Below are positions 8,667 to 18,525 of a DNA stretch of 64,000 nucleotides, in pieces. The notes under the pieces were generated by a model. The model did not search any database. It had not been told where the DNA came from and worked only from the letters and a program-made list of their open reading frames with translations. The first letter of the stretch is position 1; each line of letters starts with the position of its first letter. The stretch comes from CAYYMH01 sp964472785 (GTDB lineage: Bacteria; Zhuqueibacterota; Zhuqueibacteria; Thermofontimicrobiales; Thermofontimicrobiaceae). Made by a program: the position numbers and the translations under genes. The DNA lies in the NCBI GenBank assembly GCA_964472785.1, contig CAYYMH010000002.1, forward strand, positions 1 through 64,000. Direction: 5' to 3'.

Positions 8667-9914
8667 TTATTTATATTGCATGTTTTGCTGGACGATTCCT
8701 CCGGGTTGTGTTAACGCGAAGACAACAATATTGACGCCAAAATGTAACTGCCGAGTTGGATCTCCCAGGGCATGTGACGACTCCCCCATATAAGCGTGAT
8801 CCCAAAATTTACAATACGCCTTATTTGAAATTAATACGGCTAGTCTGCCGTCCAGGAAAACACCTTCCAGAAAATCATAGGGGGCGTGAGCACTTTTTGC
8901 AAACCGATAGTCGAAACCATTGGGCGGACCATTAAAATCAAAAAAGCAATGATAAAGGCGATGGTCATTAGGGATTTTTTCGAACACAATTTCCTCTCCC
9001 AGTGCATCCTTGATCAGCTCTCTGGCGACACGATCGATCGGACTCCCGATCATCGGTGTATCAGAAGAATCGTCAAAAAATAAAAAGCCACCGTTCCTCA
9101 AATAACTGCCCAAGTTGTCTGCTTCTGTTTGTGTATATTCAAAAAGAGCTTCCCCGGTTAACACCACCATCGGCGCCGTCATCAATTCATCAGAATCCAT
9201 CCGAATAAATTCGGTCAACCGCATTTTAATATCCGTGACCTTTTCAACCATTTTTCGGACATTTGGCAAAGCAGTAGGTTCGGAATTCCATCCCGGATTC
9301 CCGTCCCAGTCACGATCCAATCTGCTGTTTACCTTCAGCAAATTCATGTAAAAGAAACCAGATACATTTTGTTTATCATTTGGGTCTTGCACGACCAATG
9401 CTTTGTAACGCCCGGTATCCAAATCCCGAACGTTCAATAAATCATCAGGAAGATTTTTCATGGAAGTTTCTTTTTCCATCCTGACATCAGTGGCAACCAA
9501 TTCCGGGCCCATATTGTAACGTTGATTAAATTCCATACTTCGATCCACCGCTGCCTCCGGAGGCGCTAACGACGCTAAAGCGGTTCCACCGTGAATGGAA
9601 GCTGTTTTCATGGATCGGGGGATCGATCGACTGGTGCGTTGTATCTTACGCGTTAAAGCTCGTTGTACAATTTTTGGTCGCTTGGCTAACTCCAATGGTT
9701 TCACAAGCCGTGGGGCGCGTTGGACAAACTTCACGCTCAGTGGTTTCTTCTTTACTTCAATCTGTTTTTTTTTAAGTTCAAAAGTGGAAAGAATCGGAAT
9801 CAGATGGAGCATCACCGAAATCAAAAAGGTGATGATAAGCGACCTCTTGATTATAGGCCATAAATGCATTTTATAAGATTCAAAATCAGGGATTTCATCT
9901 GTTAATCTTCGCAT
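8667..9914 (-). CDS. TonB-like N-terminus fused to DUF4159 domain (paralogue 1)
   Basis: The 415-residue product has a cytoplasmic tail (1-22), one transmembrane helix (about 23-45) with an SxxxH motif (Ser33-Val-Met-Leu-His37), and a basic periplasmic segment ('KKKPLSVKFVQRAPRLVKP') resembling the start of the TonB linker. A Gly/Ser/Arg-rich linker follows, then a DUF4159 domain (about 200-412). SxxxH matches Ser16 and His20 of E. coli TonB, which are needed for coupling to ExbB/ExbD. DUF4159 has a class I glutamine amidotransferase/ThuA-like fold of unknown role. The expected TonB C-terminal domain is absent. It lies 19 bases after its paralogue and downstream of ExbD and ExbB, which argues for a shared machine. 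The site before the ATG is weak, so translational coupling is possible. Confidence 0.82.
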   Translation of the reverse strand: MRRLTDEIPDFESYKMHLWPIIKRSLIITFLISVMLHLIPILSTFELKKKQIEVKKKPLSVKFVQRAPRLVKPLELAKRPKIVQRALTRKIQRTSRSIPRSMKTASIHGGTALASLAPPEAAVDRSMEFNQRYNMGPELVATDVRMEKETSMKNLPDDLLNVRDLDTGRYKALVVQDPNDKQNVSGFFYMNLLKVNSRLDRDWDGNPGWNSEPTALPNVRKMVEKVTDIKMRLTEFIRMDSDELMTAPMVVLTGEALFEYTQTEADNLGSYLRNGGFLFFDDSSDTPMIGSPIDRVARELIKDALGEEIVFEKIPNDHRLYHCFFDFNGPPNGFDYRFAKSAHAPYDFLEGVFLDGRLAVLISNKAYCKFWDHAYMGESSHALGDPTRQLHFGVNIVVFALTQPGGIVQQNMQYK

Positions 9915-9933
9915 TTCTGAACAATTAACCTAA

Positions 9934-11178
9934 TTATCGATAACGCGCATTTTGTTGTGTGTATCCGCCTGATTGAGTCAATATAAAAACAACAATATTT
10001 GTCGCAAACTGAAGTTGTCTCACATTACTGCCGCCACCAGCAGAAGCAGGATTCCAATGATGGTCAGCATTCCAGGCGTTATTATAGCTTTTATTTGAAA
10101 TTAATACCACCATTCGGCCATCCAAAAAAACGGCTTCCAAATAATCGTACGTAGTTCGGGCACCGCCCAGACGAGATGTCCAGCTATTGTTAACATCATC
10201 TCCTGGCGGAGGGCCATTAAAATCAAAGTAACAATGGTAAAGCCGATGATCATTGGGAACCTTTTCAAAAACAGCGTCCTCTCCCAACGCCTCCTTTATT
10301 AAATTTCTCGACATGACATCAAACGGTCCCCCTTTAAAAAAATAAGAATCATCAATCAGCAGAAAGCCGCCATCCCGCAAATAATGTCCCAAATTTTCAG
10401 CATCAACAGCAGTATATTCAAACTCATAATGTCCGGTCATAAAAATGAGCGGTATTTTCTTTTCGATTAATTTGTCAGAATCAAGCGTAAAAACGCCGGC
10501 GAACTTAGCATTTATTCCGGTATGATTATTCAAATACTCTGCTATGTTCGGAAGCGCGCGTGGCGATGTGTTCCAATCCGGCTCTCCTCCCGCATCTGTT
10601 CTGTCAGTCCGGTACTTAACCAATGCTAAATAAATGAATCCTTTGATGTCTTTTTTATCATTCGGATTTTGTACCGCAAATGAAGAATATCTGCCGTAAT
10701 CCAGGGCATCTGCTGATAACAGGTTTTCGCTCAGCTCTTTAATCGATGATTCTTTAACATTTTCTACTTTATCGGCAATGATAGACGGGCCAAGCTCCAT
10801 TCTTTGCGGTGTAAATTCACGGTCAACCAAACCGGTCGGTGGCGCAAGCGACGAGAGGGCTGTCCCGCCATGAATTGAAGCGGTGCGCATTGATCTCGGT
10901 GTTCTTTGTGCTGTGCGTGTTATCCGCTTGGTCAACACCCTCTGCACAACTTTCGGGCGTTTTGCGAGCTCTAACGGCTTGACTAACCGCGGTGCCCGTT
11001 GAACAAATTTGACGCTCAGCGGTTTTTTCTTCACTTCAATTTCTTTTTTTGGTAACTGGAAATTTGATATAAATGGAATTAAGTGAAGAAGCGCTGATAT
11101 TACAAAACTAATGTAAATAGCGCGCCTCACACTTTTATATTTGAAAATATTATAATCTATTCTATGAACTTTAAGCAA
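9934..11178 (-). CDS. TonB-like N-terminus fused to DUF4159 domain (paralogue 2)
   Basis: The 414-residue product has the same design as the gene after it. A transmembrane helix at about 19-39 carries Ser28-Ala-Leu-Leu-His32 (SxxxH). The linker beginning KKKPLSVKFVQRAPRLVKP is identical to that of the paralogue over this stretch, and a DUF4159 domain covers about 195-412. Both copies share 'NDHRLYHC', 'DFNGPP' and a final 'GG..QQN..Y' tail. The start is TTG: a stop codon lies two codons upstream, AAAGG sits seven bases before the TTG, and no in-frame ATG occurs before the helix. The sequence shows recent duplication of the N-terminal half, with more divergence in the DUF4159 part, so the two may have different partners but share one motor. 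Confidence 0.82.
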   Translation of the reverse strand: MLKVHRIDYNIFKYKSVRRAIYISFVISALLHLIPFISNFQLPKKEIEVKKKPLSVKFVQRAPRLVKPLELAKRPKVVQRVLTKRITRTAQRTPRSMRTASIHGGTALSSLAPPTGLVDREFTPQRMELGPSIIADKVENVKESSIKELSENLLSADALDYGRYSSFAVQNPNDKKDIKGFIYLALVKYRTDRTDAGGEPDWNTSPRALPNIAEYLNNHTGINAKFAGVFTLDSDKLIEKKIPLIFMTGHYEFEYTAVDAENLGHYLRDGGFLLIDDSYFFKGGPFDVMSRNLIKEALGEDAVFEKVPNDHRLYHCYFDFNGPPPGDDVNNSWTSRLGGARTTYDYLEAVFLDGRMVVLISNKSYNNAWNADHHWNPASAGGGSNVRQLQFATNIVVFILTQSGGYTQQNARYR

Positions 11179-11272
11179 TGTTTAACCTTTATTAATATAT
11201 TGCAGTTCAAACAATTAAACTTAAAATCGTAGCTTTCCGGTTTCTTCGAGTAATATGATGGAAAAAATTACG

Positions 11273-11677
11273 CTAATTGGTTTCTTCCCGATCTGTTGCG
11301 ATTGCCAATTCTTCAATGCCCACCCCTTTGGCTGCATCCATCACATCCACGACCATGCCGTGCATACATTCTTTATCTGCTTTGATAATCAAAACTTTAC
11401 TGCGATAGATTTCTTTTGCTTCTCGTAAACGTTGATCTAATTCCTCTACTGTGACGGGTTCACCGTTTAGTTCCATCTCACCTGTTTTCGAGATCAGAAT
11501 GTTCAAATCTTTTTCCGGAGGCAACTCCGACTCTGCCGCTTTTGGTAAATCGACTTCTAACCCGGGAGGAGTAGAAAACACCGTGGTTACCATAAAAAAT
11601 ATTAATAATAAAAACACACAATCAATTAAAGGGGTAATATCCAGCCCTTTATCTTCCAGTCGGCTTTTTGTCTTCAT
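11273..11677 (-). CDS. ExbD/TolR-family proton-channel subunit
   Basis: The protein is 134 residues, normal for ExbD/TolR. A short cytoplasmic tail is followed by 'LDITPLIDCVFLLLIFFMV': the family signature with the protonatable Asp (Asp19 in PLID) and the single transmembrane helix (about 16-37). The periplasmic ExbD domain follows (about 45-130, including 'VLIIKADKECMHGMVVDVMDAAK'). The partner is the ExbB-like gene 36 bases upstream. In family complexes ExbD couples proton flow to force on a TonB/TolA-type protein. Whether it is ExbD or TolR cannot be settled from sequence; TolA, TolB and Pal genes are absent. Confidence 0.92.
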   Translation of the reverse strand: MKTKSRLEDKGLDITPLIDCVFLLLIFFMVTTVFSTPPGLEVDLPKAAESELPPEKDLNILISKTGEMELNGEPVTVEELDQRLREAKEIYRSKVLIIKADKECMHGMVVDVMDAAKGVGIEELAIATDREETN

Positions 11678-11713
11678 ATTAAATTAAACTCCAGTCATGC
11701 GATAAAGTTTAAA

Positions 11714-12514
11714 TTAAGATTTGTCCATCGTCTTTTTGACTTCGTCTTCCAGCTTCTTCCCTTCTTCATCAGAAATATTTAACTCAACTCGTTTTTCTTT
11801 CAGGAAATTTTCTTCATCTTTATTTAAAACGCCATCGCGGTAAGCAGTCATCAACATCTCTTTATATGTTCGGAATCTGGCCAAATCTCTTAACAGCGCA
11901 TTAATAAATAATGTTTCATAAGGTTCAATCTGAATCAATCTTTTTTCAATAATCCGTCGAAAGAAATTATAAGCCAAAACAGAGGGAATGGCAACGATCA
12001 GACCTGTAGCCGTGGTAATCAGCGCTTCAGAAATTCCGGCAGAAACAACAGTCGGGTCGCCCACACCGGATTCGGTAATCGCGGCGAACGATTTGATCAT
12101 TCCGATAATTGTTCCTAACAGTCCAATTAACGGGGAAATAGTACTGACCGTATAAATCACTGAAATAAATTCTTCCAGGTATGTTCTTGAATTTTCTTCG
12201 GCAGTCAATCTCAATTCTTCGCGTATTTCGGTTATCGTTCGCTTTTCGCGCGCCAAGAACTCAAATCTTTCCAGTATCTTTAAATAAACATAAGTGAGCA
12301 TATTCTTATGTTTTTGACAATAATCCACAGCCGCCTCTATCTCTCCGCTTGTTAGGGCATCTGTCGCATTCTGCAGTATGTTGTCTGCTTTTTCGCCGAG
12401 CGGGACTTTCATATAGCGCCAAATTCGCTCTAAGATAAACGCAAGCGAAACAATAGATAGAAAAACAAGGGGAAGCATGATATACAAGCCACCTTTTACA
12501 ATATAATCAATCAT
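11714..12514 (-). CDS. ExbB/TolQ/MotA-family proton-channel subunit
   Basis: The 266-residue protein has three transmembrane helices, at about 8-30, 113-142 and 158-187. The second and third carry the family's channel residues ('STISPLIGLLGTIIGM' and 'EALITTATGLIVAIP', including the conserved Thr). The long cytoplasmic loop between helices 1 and 2 and the charged C-terminal tail fit ExbB/TolQ. With the ExbD-like protein it should form the inner-membrane proton-driven motor. The start has a strong GGAGG. The tail (about 215-266) is longer than usual, acidic/lysine-rich and probably helical. Confidence 0.92.
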   Translation of the reverse strand: MIDYIVKGGLYIMLPLVFLSIVSLAFILERIWRYMKVPLGEKADNILQNATDALTSGEIEAAVDYCQKHKNMLTYVYLKILERFEFLAREKRTITEIREELRLTAEENSRTYLEEFISVIYTVSTISPLIGLLGTIIGMIKSFAAITESGVGDPTVVSAGISEALITTATGLIVAIPSVLAYNFFRRIIEKRLIQIEPYETLFINALLRDLARFRTYKEMLMTAYRDGVLNKDEENFLKEKRVELNISDEEGKKLEDEVKKTMDKS

Positions 12515-12625
12515 GTAGCCTCCTTAAATAATTAAATCACTCCACAATAAACACATGGTTATGAGAACTAATCTGCACTAAAAATATTTTTATTCCTTGC
12601 TAATATTATTTTTCGATTCCGAAAT

Positions 12626-15600
12626 TTAATAATTCTCTTTAATCCACTCGTAATGCTCTTTAGCAAAAGTATAGGCGTTTTGATAATCTGCGCCTTTTTT
12701 ATCTTTGTAATCGTTCATTATCTTTTCGTATTCCTGCAGCGCCTTCCTCCAGTTTTTTAATTGTTCATAACTGGCGGCTGTGTTCACGCGCGCACCAACA
12801 ACAATGTCGGCGTCCGGATATTTTTCTATCACGCTTTGAAATGCCTCGATCGCCTCCTTGTACTTTTTCTCATCAAACAATTCACTGGCTTTCTGATACT
12901 CCAAATAAGAGGAAATTTGCGACAGCTCATGGATATGCGTTTTAGCTTTTTCAGCCAATTCGGATTCGGGATAGCGCTCTAATAATGTTTGATATACCTG
13001 TTCTGCTTGCTCATACCTTTTATTATTATAGTGCCAATCACCAATTGTAAATAACGCATCGACAGCATAGACACTGTCCGGGTATGTTTTCGCCAAATCT
13101 TCAAAAATAGCTATCCCCTCCTCTTCCTGACCTCCCTGAATATATCCCCAGCCTGAGTTATACATCGCCTGTGCCGCGTAGTGCGATTTTGGATATTTTT
13201 TTTGAACTTCACGATAAGCTTCAATCGCTTTTTCGTACTGTCGCTCATTGAAATAGCACTCCGCAATCTGAAAAGCAGCTTCTGCAGCTTCCTCCCGATT
13301 GGGAAATTCCGCTGTGATTTTTTCAAACGATTCTCTCGCTTCTGACCATCTGCCTAATCGAAACAAACAATAACCCCGATAATAAAACGAGAATAACCGG
13401 TTGTCGCCAAATTTGACCTGTTCCGTGACTTTTCTAAAAGTCTCTGCCGCGTTGACAAAATCTTCGGAATTATAATACGTGATTCCGAGTTGGAAAAAAA
13501 TGTCCGGTACATAATCCGAATTCGGATATTCCTGAATCGCGGTATTAAAAACAACCTTTGCCTGCTCAAAACTTCGTAACCCTAAAAAGCAATTCCCTTT
13601 GACGAAATATGCCTGAGCCCGAATATTTTCATCTTCCGATAATTCAAATATTTGATCGGTGACATTAATCCCATCCTGGTATTGATTCGTTTGATAATAA
13701 ACCTGGGCTAAGGCTAACAATCCTTCCGCGCGTTCGGTTTTGCTTTTTGCAGTAGCGACAAAATCTTGAGCCGTGTCAATTGCTTGCTGTTCATTTCCCA
13801 TTTTCAGATAACAGGTAACCAGACGCTGCTGTGCTTTCGATTTTAATTCAGGGATAACGCGCGGTTGCGTTAATAAATTTTCAAAATCATTGACAGCCAG
13901 ATCGTAATGCTTTAACTGAAAATAAATTACGCCGCGACCGAATAATGAGCTCTGCAATATTTCCGGTTTCTCAACATTTTCAATTGCTAAATTGAAGTGG
14001 GTCATGGCGTTGTCGTATTGTTGTGAAGAAATGTAGATTCGCGCTAAATAATAATGTATTTCTGCTTTTCTTTTCGGATCGGTTAAAATATTCAGCACTT
14101 GTTTCAAACTTGCTTCAGCCTCATCAAAACTGCCATTTTCGAGAAATATCTCACTGATTTCCGAATATGCGCCCGGAAAAAGCTCCGACTCTTTATCAAT
14201 CTTTTTAAAATTCTCTATCGCCAAATCTGTCTGACCTTTATCTCGATAGCATAAGGCTAATTCAAAATAAATTGTATTGATGTCAATGTTTTTATTGGTG
14301 GAAAATCTTTCTTTGACAGACAAATATGCTTCTATTGCCTTATCATAATTCTCTCTGTCATAATAAATGCGTGCGATCTGCAAAAACGCCAATGGTGTTT
14401 GGTCATCGTTGGGATAATTTTCTATCAGCTGATTCATCACTTCGATTGCTCGATCAAAATCCCCCGATTTCTGATAACTCAATCCTTTCCCGTAAACCGA
14501 ACTTGTATACAAATGACTGCCCGGAAAAGAATCAATCACTGCCTGGTAATAAACCAGAGATGAATCGTAATCATTGGCTTCAAAATATGCCAAAGCAATT
14601 TGGTAATATGTCTCATCCACTGTAAAATCGACCTGTTCGCTTACATCCCGGTAGCCAGATATATACAATTTATATTCGTCAACGGATTGTTCGTATCGTT
14701 CATTTTCGAAGTTCAGTTTAGCGATTTGAAATTGCATTTTAGCCCTGAACGTGCGATCTTTCGTCTGGTCTATCGCACTTTTATAAACATTGATCGCTTC
14801 GTCTAATCCCTTTGATTCAAAAGTAACTTCTGCCATTTTAATGTAAGCTGTTTCAACCAAATCTGACATGGGGAGATAATCCTGGGGAATGCGCTGGTAA
14901 CTTTGGATGGATTGTTCCGGTTGGTCTAATCTCCGGTAAGCATCTCCGATGCGGATAAATGCTTTGGCAGACAACTCGATAATATGCTGCTCCGAGCGAC
15001 CCTGTCCAATTCCCGACTCAACCTGTGTTCTGCGTCGCAACCGCGACAATTCCATCTCGCTCCACTGCCGTTCGGAAAATGATTTTGGCACATAATTGTC
15101 AATTAACAATTGAAAGCTTTCAATCGCGTCATCAAATTTCTCCAGTTCAAAATAGCTCTCCCCGATCTGAAATTGAGCTCTGGGAGAATACTCTCCCTCG
15201 GGAAATTGTTCATTTTTCTGTTTGAAAGCAGAAATTGCCTGTTCATATTGCTCTAATTTGAAATGGGACCAGCCGATATTATACAACGCTCTTTCAGCAT
15301 ATTCACTATCGCCGTATTTTTCCAGCAGATACTCTGATTCTTTAACACACGCCTCGTAGTCCCCCTGATTGTAACGTGACAGGACAATCTGATATTGAGC
15401 CATCGCCGCTAATTTTCTGACATTCGATTCACGCTCAACCAACCTGAAATTATCAACAGCAGCATCATATTTATCTAAATTTTTGTACGAGTTCGCCATT
15501 TGATATCTGGCAGCCAATGGAATGCTTAATTCCATATCAGCCAACGATGTAGTCACCATTTCCTCTTTAAGCAGAGGGCTATCAATAGATAATATTTTTT

Positions 15601-15748
15601 CGTACTTTTTGATGGCTGACGGATAGTCTTCAATAACGAACAATTTCTGTCCATCTTCAAACAAACTCATCATTTGTGACGGTGACGGCACAAACTGGCT
15701 TAACGTGATTGCACCGGCCATTAGGATGACTATAAATTTATCTAACAT
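12626..15748 (-). CDS. Large TPR-repeat periplasmic or envelope protein
   Basis: The 1040-residue product begins with a probable signal peptide (1-25). Almost the whole mature chain is tetratricopeptide repeats, roughly two dozen, of the YbgF/BamD type, with motifs such as 'AIKKYEKILSIDSP', 'AIEAYREVQKKYPKSHYAAQAMYNSGWG' in part, and 'YPESELAEKAKTHI'. YbgF-like proteins bind Tol/TonB-type motors and outer-membrane assembly factors. Lying directly upstream of ExbB/ExbD and the TonB-like proteins supports a role as scaffold or periplasmic adaptor of that machine. AAGG lies four bases before the ATG. No enzymatic domain is seen. Confidence 0.87.
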   Translation of the reverse strand: MLDKFIVILMAGAITLSQFVPSPSQMMSLFEDGQKLFVIEDYPSAIKKYEKILSIDSPLLKEEMVTTSLADMELSIPLAARYQMANSYKNLDKYDAAVDNFRLVERESNVRKLAAMAQYQIVLSRYNQGDYEACVKESEYLLEKYGDSEYAERALYNIGWSHFKLEQYEQAISAFKQKNEQFPEGEYSPRAQFQIGESYFELEKFDDAIESFQLLIDNYVPKSFSERQWSEMELSRLRRRTQVESGIGQGRSEQHIIELSAKAFIRIGDAYRRLDQPEQSIQSYQRIPQDYLPMSDLVETAYIKMAEVTFESKGLDEAINVYKSAIDQTKDRTFRAKMQFQIAKLNFENERYEQSVDEYKLYISGYRDVSEQVDFTVDETYYQIALAYFEANDYDSSLVYYQAVIDSFPGSHLYTSSVYGKGLSYQKSGDFDRAIEVMNQLIENYPNDDQTPLAFLQIARIYYDRENYDKAIEAYLSVKERFSTNKNIDINTIYFELALCYRDKGQTDLAIENFKKIDKESELFPGAYSEISEIFLENGSFDEAEASLKQVLNILTDPKRKAEIHYYLARIYISSQQYDNAMTHFNLAIENVEKPEILQSSLFGRGVIYFQLKHYDLAVNDFENLLTQPRVIPELKSKAQQRLVTCYLKMGNEQQAIDTAQDFVATAKSKTERAEGLLALAQVYYQTNQYQDGINVTDQIFELSEDENIRAQAYFVKGNCFLGLRSFEQAKVVFNTAIQEYPNSDYVPDIFFQLGITYYNSEDFVNAAETFRKVTEQVKFGDNRLFSFYYRGYCLFRLGRWSEARESFEKITAEFPNREEAAEAAFQIAECYFNERQYEKAIEAYREVQKKYPKSHYAAQAMYNSGWGYIQGGQEEEGIAIFEDLAKTYPDSVYAVDALFTIGDWHYNNKRYEQAEQVYQTLLERYPESELAEKAKTHIHELSQISSYLEYQKASELFDEKKYKEAIEAFQSVIEKYPDADIVVGARVNTAASYEQLKNWRKALQEYEKIMNDYKDKKGADYQNAYTFAKEHYEWIKENY

Positions 15749-15836
15749 AATACCTTAATCTGCTATTTGAATAATATTTTCAAGACGTTTTGATTGCGGT
15801 AATCTTTTACTGATCAAAATAAAACCAGTCCTTCGC

Positions 15837-18464
15837 CTACCATCCAGCTAAAACTCTCACGAAAAATTTGGAATAACTCCTGTTTTTATAAGCCACGTCT
15901 TTATCTACATATATTTTTTTAATATTTTGGAAACCAATATTAAACTGTAATTTGTACCCATTATAATCGGATGCATTGGTCACCAAAATCATAAAAATCC
16001 GATCGTTGGTATCATTCACAGGATTCAGTTTGTCTCTAAACCGATAGACAAACAAATCACCGTCGTCCAGTTTTTCACTAATTCCCTTGAAAGAAAATCC
16101 CTGAAACCCTGCCCGGATTGTCGTCTTGGGCGTAAAAAAGTAATCCAGCCGGATAATCGGCATAAACCACTGATTATGGTACGAGGTATCCTGAATTGTA
16201 GAAGAAAACTTTTGGTGTTTAATTTCCCAGCGATGCTTGAATTGGGGTATCAACATCAATTGATCTGTAATGCTAAATTTATAATCAATTTTATTCACAA
16301 CGCCCCAATAGGTAATTTGTGATTTATCCTGTTCCAGAAAAAATTCATCCAAATCACCATCCCAGGTGGTAATTCTTTTTTGTGCGTTCAAAACATGCTT
16401 TAAATTATTTTCTATCGTTAAATTTTTTATCTGTGTGTATTTCGTTCCGATATATGTTGTATAGACCATACTATTCTTCATGGTCAATTCATCTTGGATG
16501 AATTTGGGCTTTTCAAAATTAACGCCTTGTTCAGTAAAACTGAACTGATAAGTCGGATCTTCAATATCATCTTTGACCTTTTTCGTAACATGATATATTT
16601 TTAAATTACCGAGTTTGGGCAAACGATAATCATATTCTAATTTACCATAGTCAATATGATTTATCCCGCCACCGGCAATCTGGCGATTTCTGAGCACACC
16701 TCCCGTGATGTTTAATCCCCGAATCAATTGATACCTCAAAAACACATGATGGCCTGTCAAATCGCGTTGATAAATATGATCCGGCTTCCGATCATTTTCC
16801 CGTACGTCAATCACTTCATTATTATTCCAGTCATCCCCATAGTCAAAACGCGGTGGATCCCGATAAAACATCATGAAAGGTTCATTGTAATCCGGGATAC
16901 CGTTACTATTTTGATCATCGTCCGGGATACCGTCTCCGTTTTCATCCAATCCCGGAAAGATACCGGCGTCTGGTCTTGGATAATCCGGATCAAAAATTTC
17001 ACGATTATTCTCAACATAGACGGGATCCGTGTAATCGCTCTGAAATTGGTAAGTACCATCTTCGTAACGATCATTATCATCATTATCATCAACTAACCAA
17101 TCATATACGCCACCCGAATCCGGTTCCATTGAGCCGGCATCATAAGACGTTCTGCCCCGATCCTGACTATACGTAATCAGTCCGGTAAAATAATCAGGAT
17201 CAACCTGGAAATATTCTCCCCCGAAAGTGAAACGCCCTAATTTTCTTTGAACCTGTAAAAAATAAGCTTCGCTTCTGCTATCGAAACGATCACCAATGAT
17301 GACCGGAAATTTCGAATGTTTAATATTATTGGCATACTCGCCATTGATTCGAAAGCCAAAAAGATTTGCCTCAAAATTAATTCCATAAATGGATCTGCCT
17401 GAATCTAATGTATAGTCGATCACTTCGATTTTTTTATTGGACTCATCTTTCACATTACCGTCGGCGCTGCGCATCAATTGATAATTTGTTTTCACTGTTT
17501 TCAACTCGGTTTGACTGGGCCGATAAGCATGAGCCATGTAAATACGATAATCATTAGCAACCACGACGGAAATAGTGACGGAAGATATCGAGGTTACATC
17601 ACTGGCAACGGGTAAGATCAACTCGAAACTATTCTTTCCGTTCGCCTCGAGTGGATAGATCGTCTCATTAGTGGGCACAATGTCTTTTAATTCTCCGTTA
17701 ATGTAAACATTAGGTCTTGAAAAAAGTTTGGCGCCAAAACCGTCTGCGGGTGAATCATCAACAAATTTTATATAAATAGTTTCGGGTTTCGCATCTGCCA
17801 CTTCCCCCTTGATGGAATGACCTTCCGGGCTATCTTTCGTTTTTGTTTGTCTTAAATTAACATACGTCGCCCCTAATCTTAACACATCACCTATTTCCGT
17901 TTCCCAATGACCACCAAAAAGGTAGCGATTCCAGTCGTGCGATGCCCCGACAATTGCACTTTGCACTGTTCGATCAATCGGCATAATGATCGGATCGGAA
18001 AGTCTGGAATAAACGATTGAAAATTTATTTTTTTGTGTTTTACCATCCCATCGCAGGCCGTTAAATCTTGCCCGTTCCAGAGTTAATGACGTAAATTTTG
18101 TCCGAATCGCATCACCGATAATTAGGCTGGTTGAAAATCCTCTGTAGCTGTCTTTTGCAATCACCAAATTTTCAAACCAATTTGTATAATATTGATATTT
18201 AATCAGGTCATCAGCTTCACCAGGAGACTGTTGGTTCAACCTGAAAACATTCAGTCCTTCAAGTAAAAAATTACCAAAATCATCGTAATGTTTTCGGGTT
18301 AAAAATTCCTGAGAATAATTTCGATACCCTTCTTCGGAATAATTACCATACTCCTCATCGGAAGTGCCCGGTGAGGTGATAAATTGTGCATAAATCAGAG
18401 CAGGTGCCAATACCGAAATTGCTATCACTAAACAAGAAACAATAATCTTTTTGAATTTACTCAT
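15837..18464 (-). CDS. Large outer-membrane beta-barrel-like protein, family not recognised
   Basis: From the ATG at 18464 the product is 875 residues with a clear signal peptide ('MSKFKKIIVSCLVIAISVLA', ending IYAQ). Many alternating aromatic strands ('YRGFSTSLIIGDAIRT', 'NKIDYKFSITDQLMLIPQFKHRW') and a terminal aromatic residue (VLAGW) indicate an outer-membrane beta-barrel. In the middle an acidic insert with 'DENGDGIPDDDQNSNGIPD' resembles thrombospondin-type-3 or dockerin-like calcium loops and probably faces outward. I cannot assign a family. The reading frame extends 34 codons further upstream, but that would overlap the PorV-like gene by 41 bases and put unrelated residues before the signal peptide. 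GGGAG nine bases before the chosen ATG supports 18464. Confidence 0.72.
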   Translation of the reverse strand: MSKFKKIIVSCLVIAISVLAPALIYAQFITSPGTSDEEYGNYSEEGYRNYSQEFLTRKHYDDFGNFLLEGLNVFRLNQQSPGEADDLIKYQYYTNWFENLVIAKDSYRGFSTSLIIGDAIRTKFTSLTLERARFNGLRWDGKTQKNKFSIVYSRLSDPIIMPIDRTVQSAIVGASHDWNRYLFGGHWETEIGDVLRLGATYVNLRQTKTKDSPEGHSIKGEVADAKPETIYIKFVDDSPADGFGAKLFSRPNVYINGELKDIVPTNETIYPLEANGKNSFELILPVASDVTSISSVTISVVVANDYRIYMAHAYRPSQTELKTVKTNYQLMRSADGNVKDESNKKIEVIDYTLDSGRSIYGINFEANLFGFRINGEYANNIKHSKFPVIIGDRFDSRSEAYFLQVQRKLGRFTFGGEYFQVDPDYFTGLITYSQDRGRTSYDAGSMEPDSGGVYDWLVDDNDDNDRYEDGTYQFQSDYTDPVYVENNREIFDPDYPRPDAGIFPGLDENGDGIPDDDQNSNGIPDYNEPFMMFYRDPPRFDYGDDWNNNEVIDVRENDRKPDHIYQRDLTGHHVFLRYQLIRGLNITGGVLRNRQIAGGGINHIDYGKLEYDYRLPKLGNLKIYHVTKKVKDDIEDPTYQFSFTEQGVNFEKPKFIQDELTMKNSMVYTTYIGTKYTQIKNLTIENNLKHVLNAQKRITTWDGDLDEFFLEQDKSQITYWGVVNKIDYKFSITDQLMLIPQFKHRWEIKHQKFSSTIQDTSYHNQWFMPIIRLDYFFTPKTTIRAGFQGFSFKGISEKLDDGDLFVYRFRDKLNPVNDTNDRIFMILVTNASDYNGYKLQFNIGFQNIKKIYVDKDVAYKNRSYSKFFVRVLAGW

Positions 18465-18525
18465 GGGTTCGTACTCCCAAAGAAAACGAATCGCTAATAG
18501 GTTCATGATTACTTTTTCAATACAA

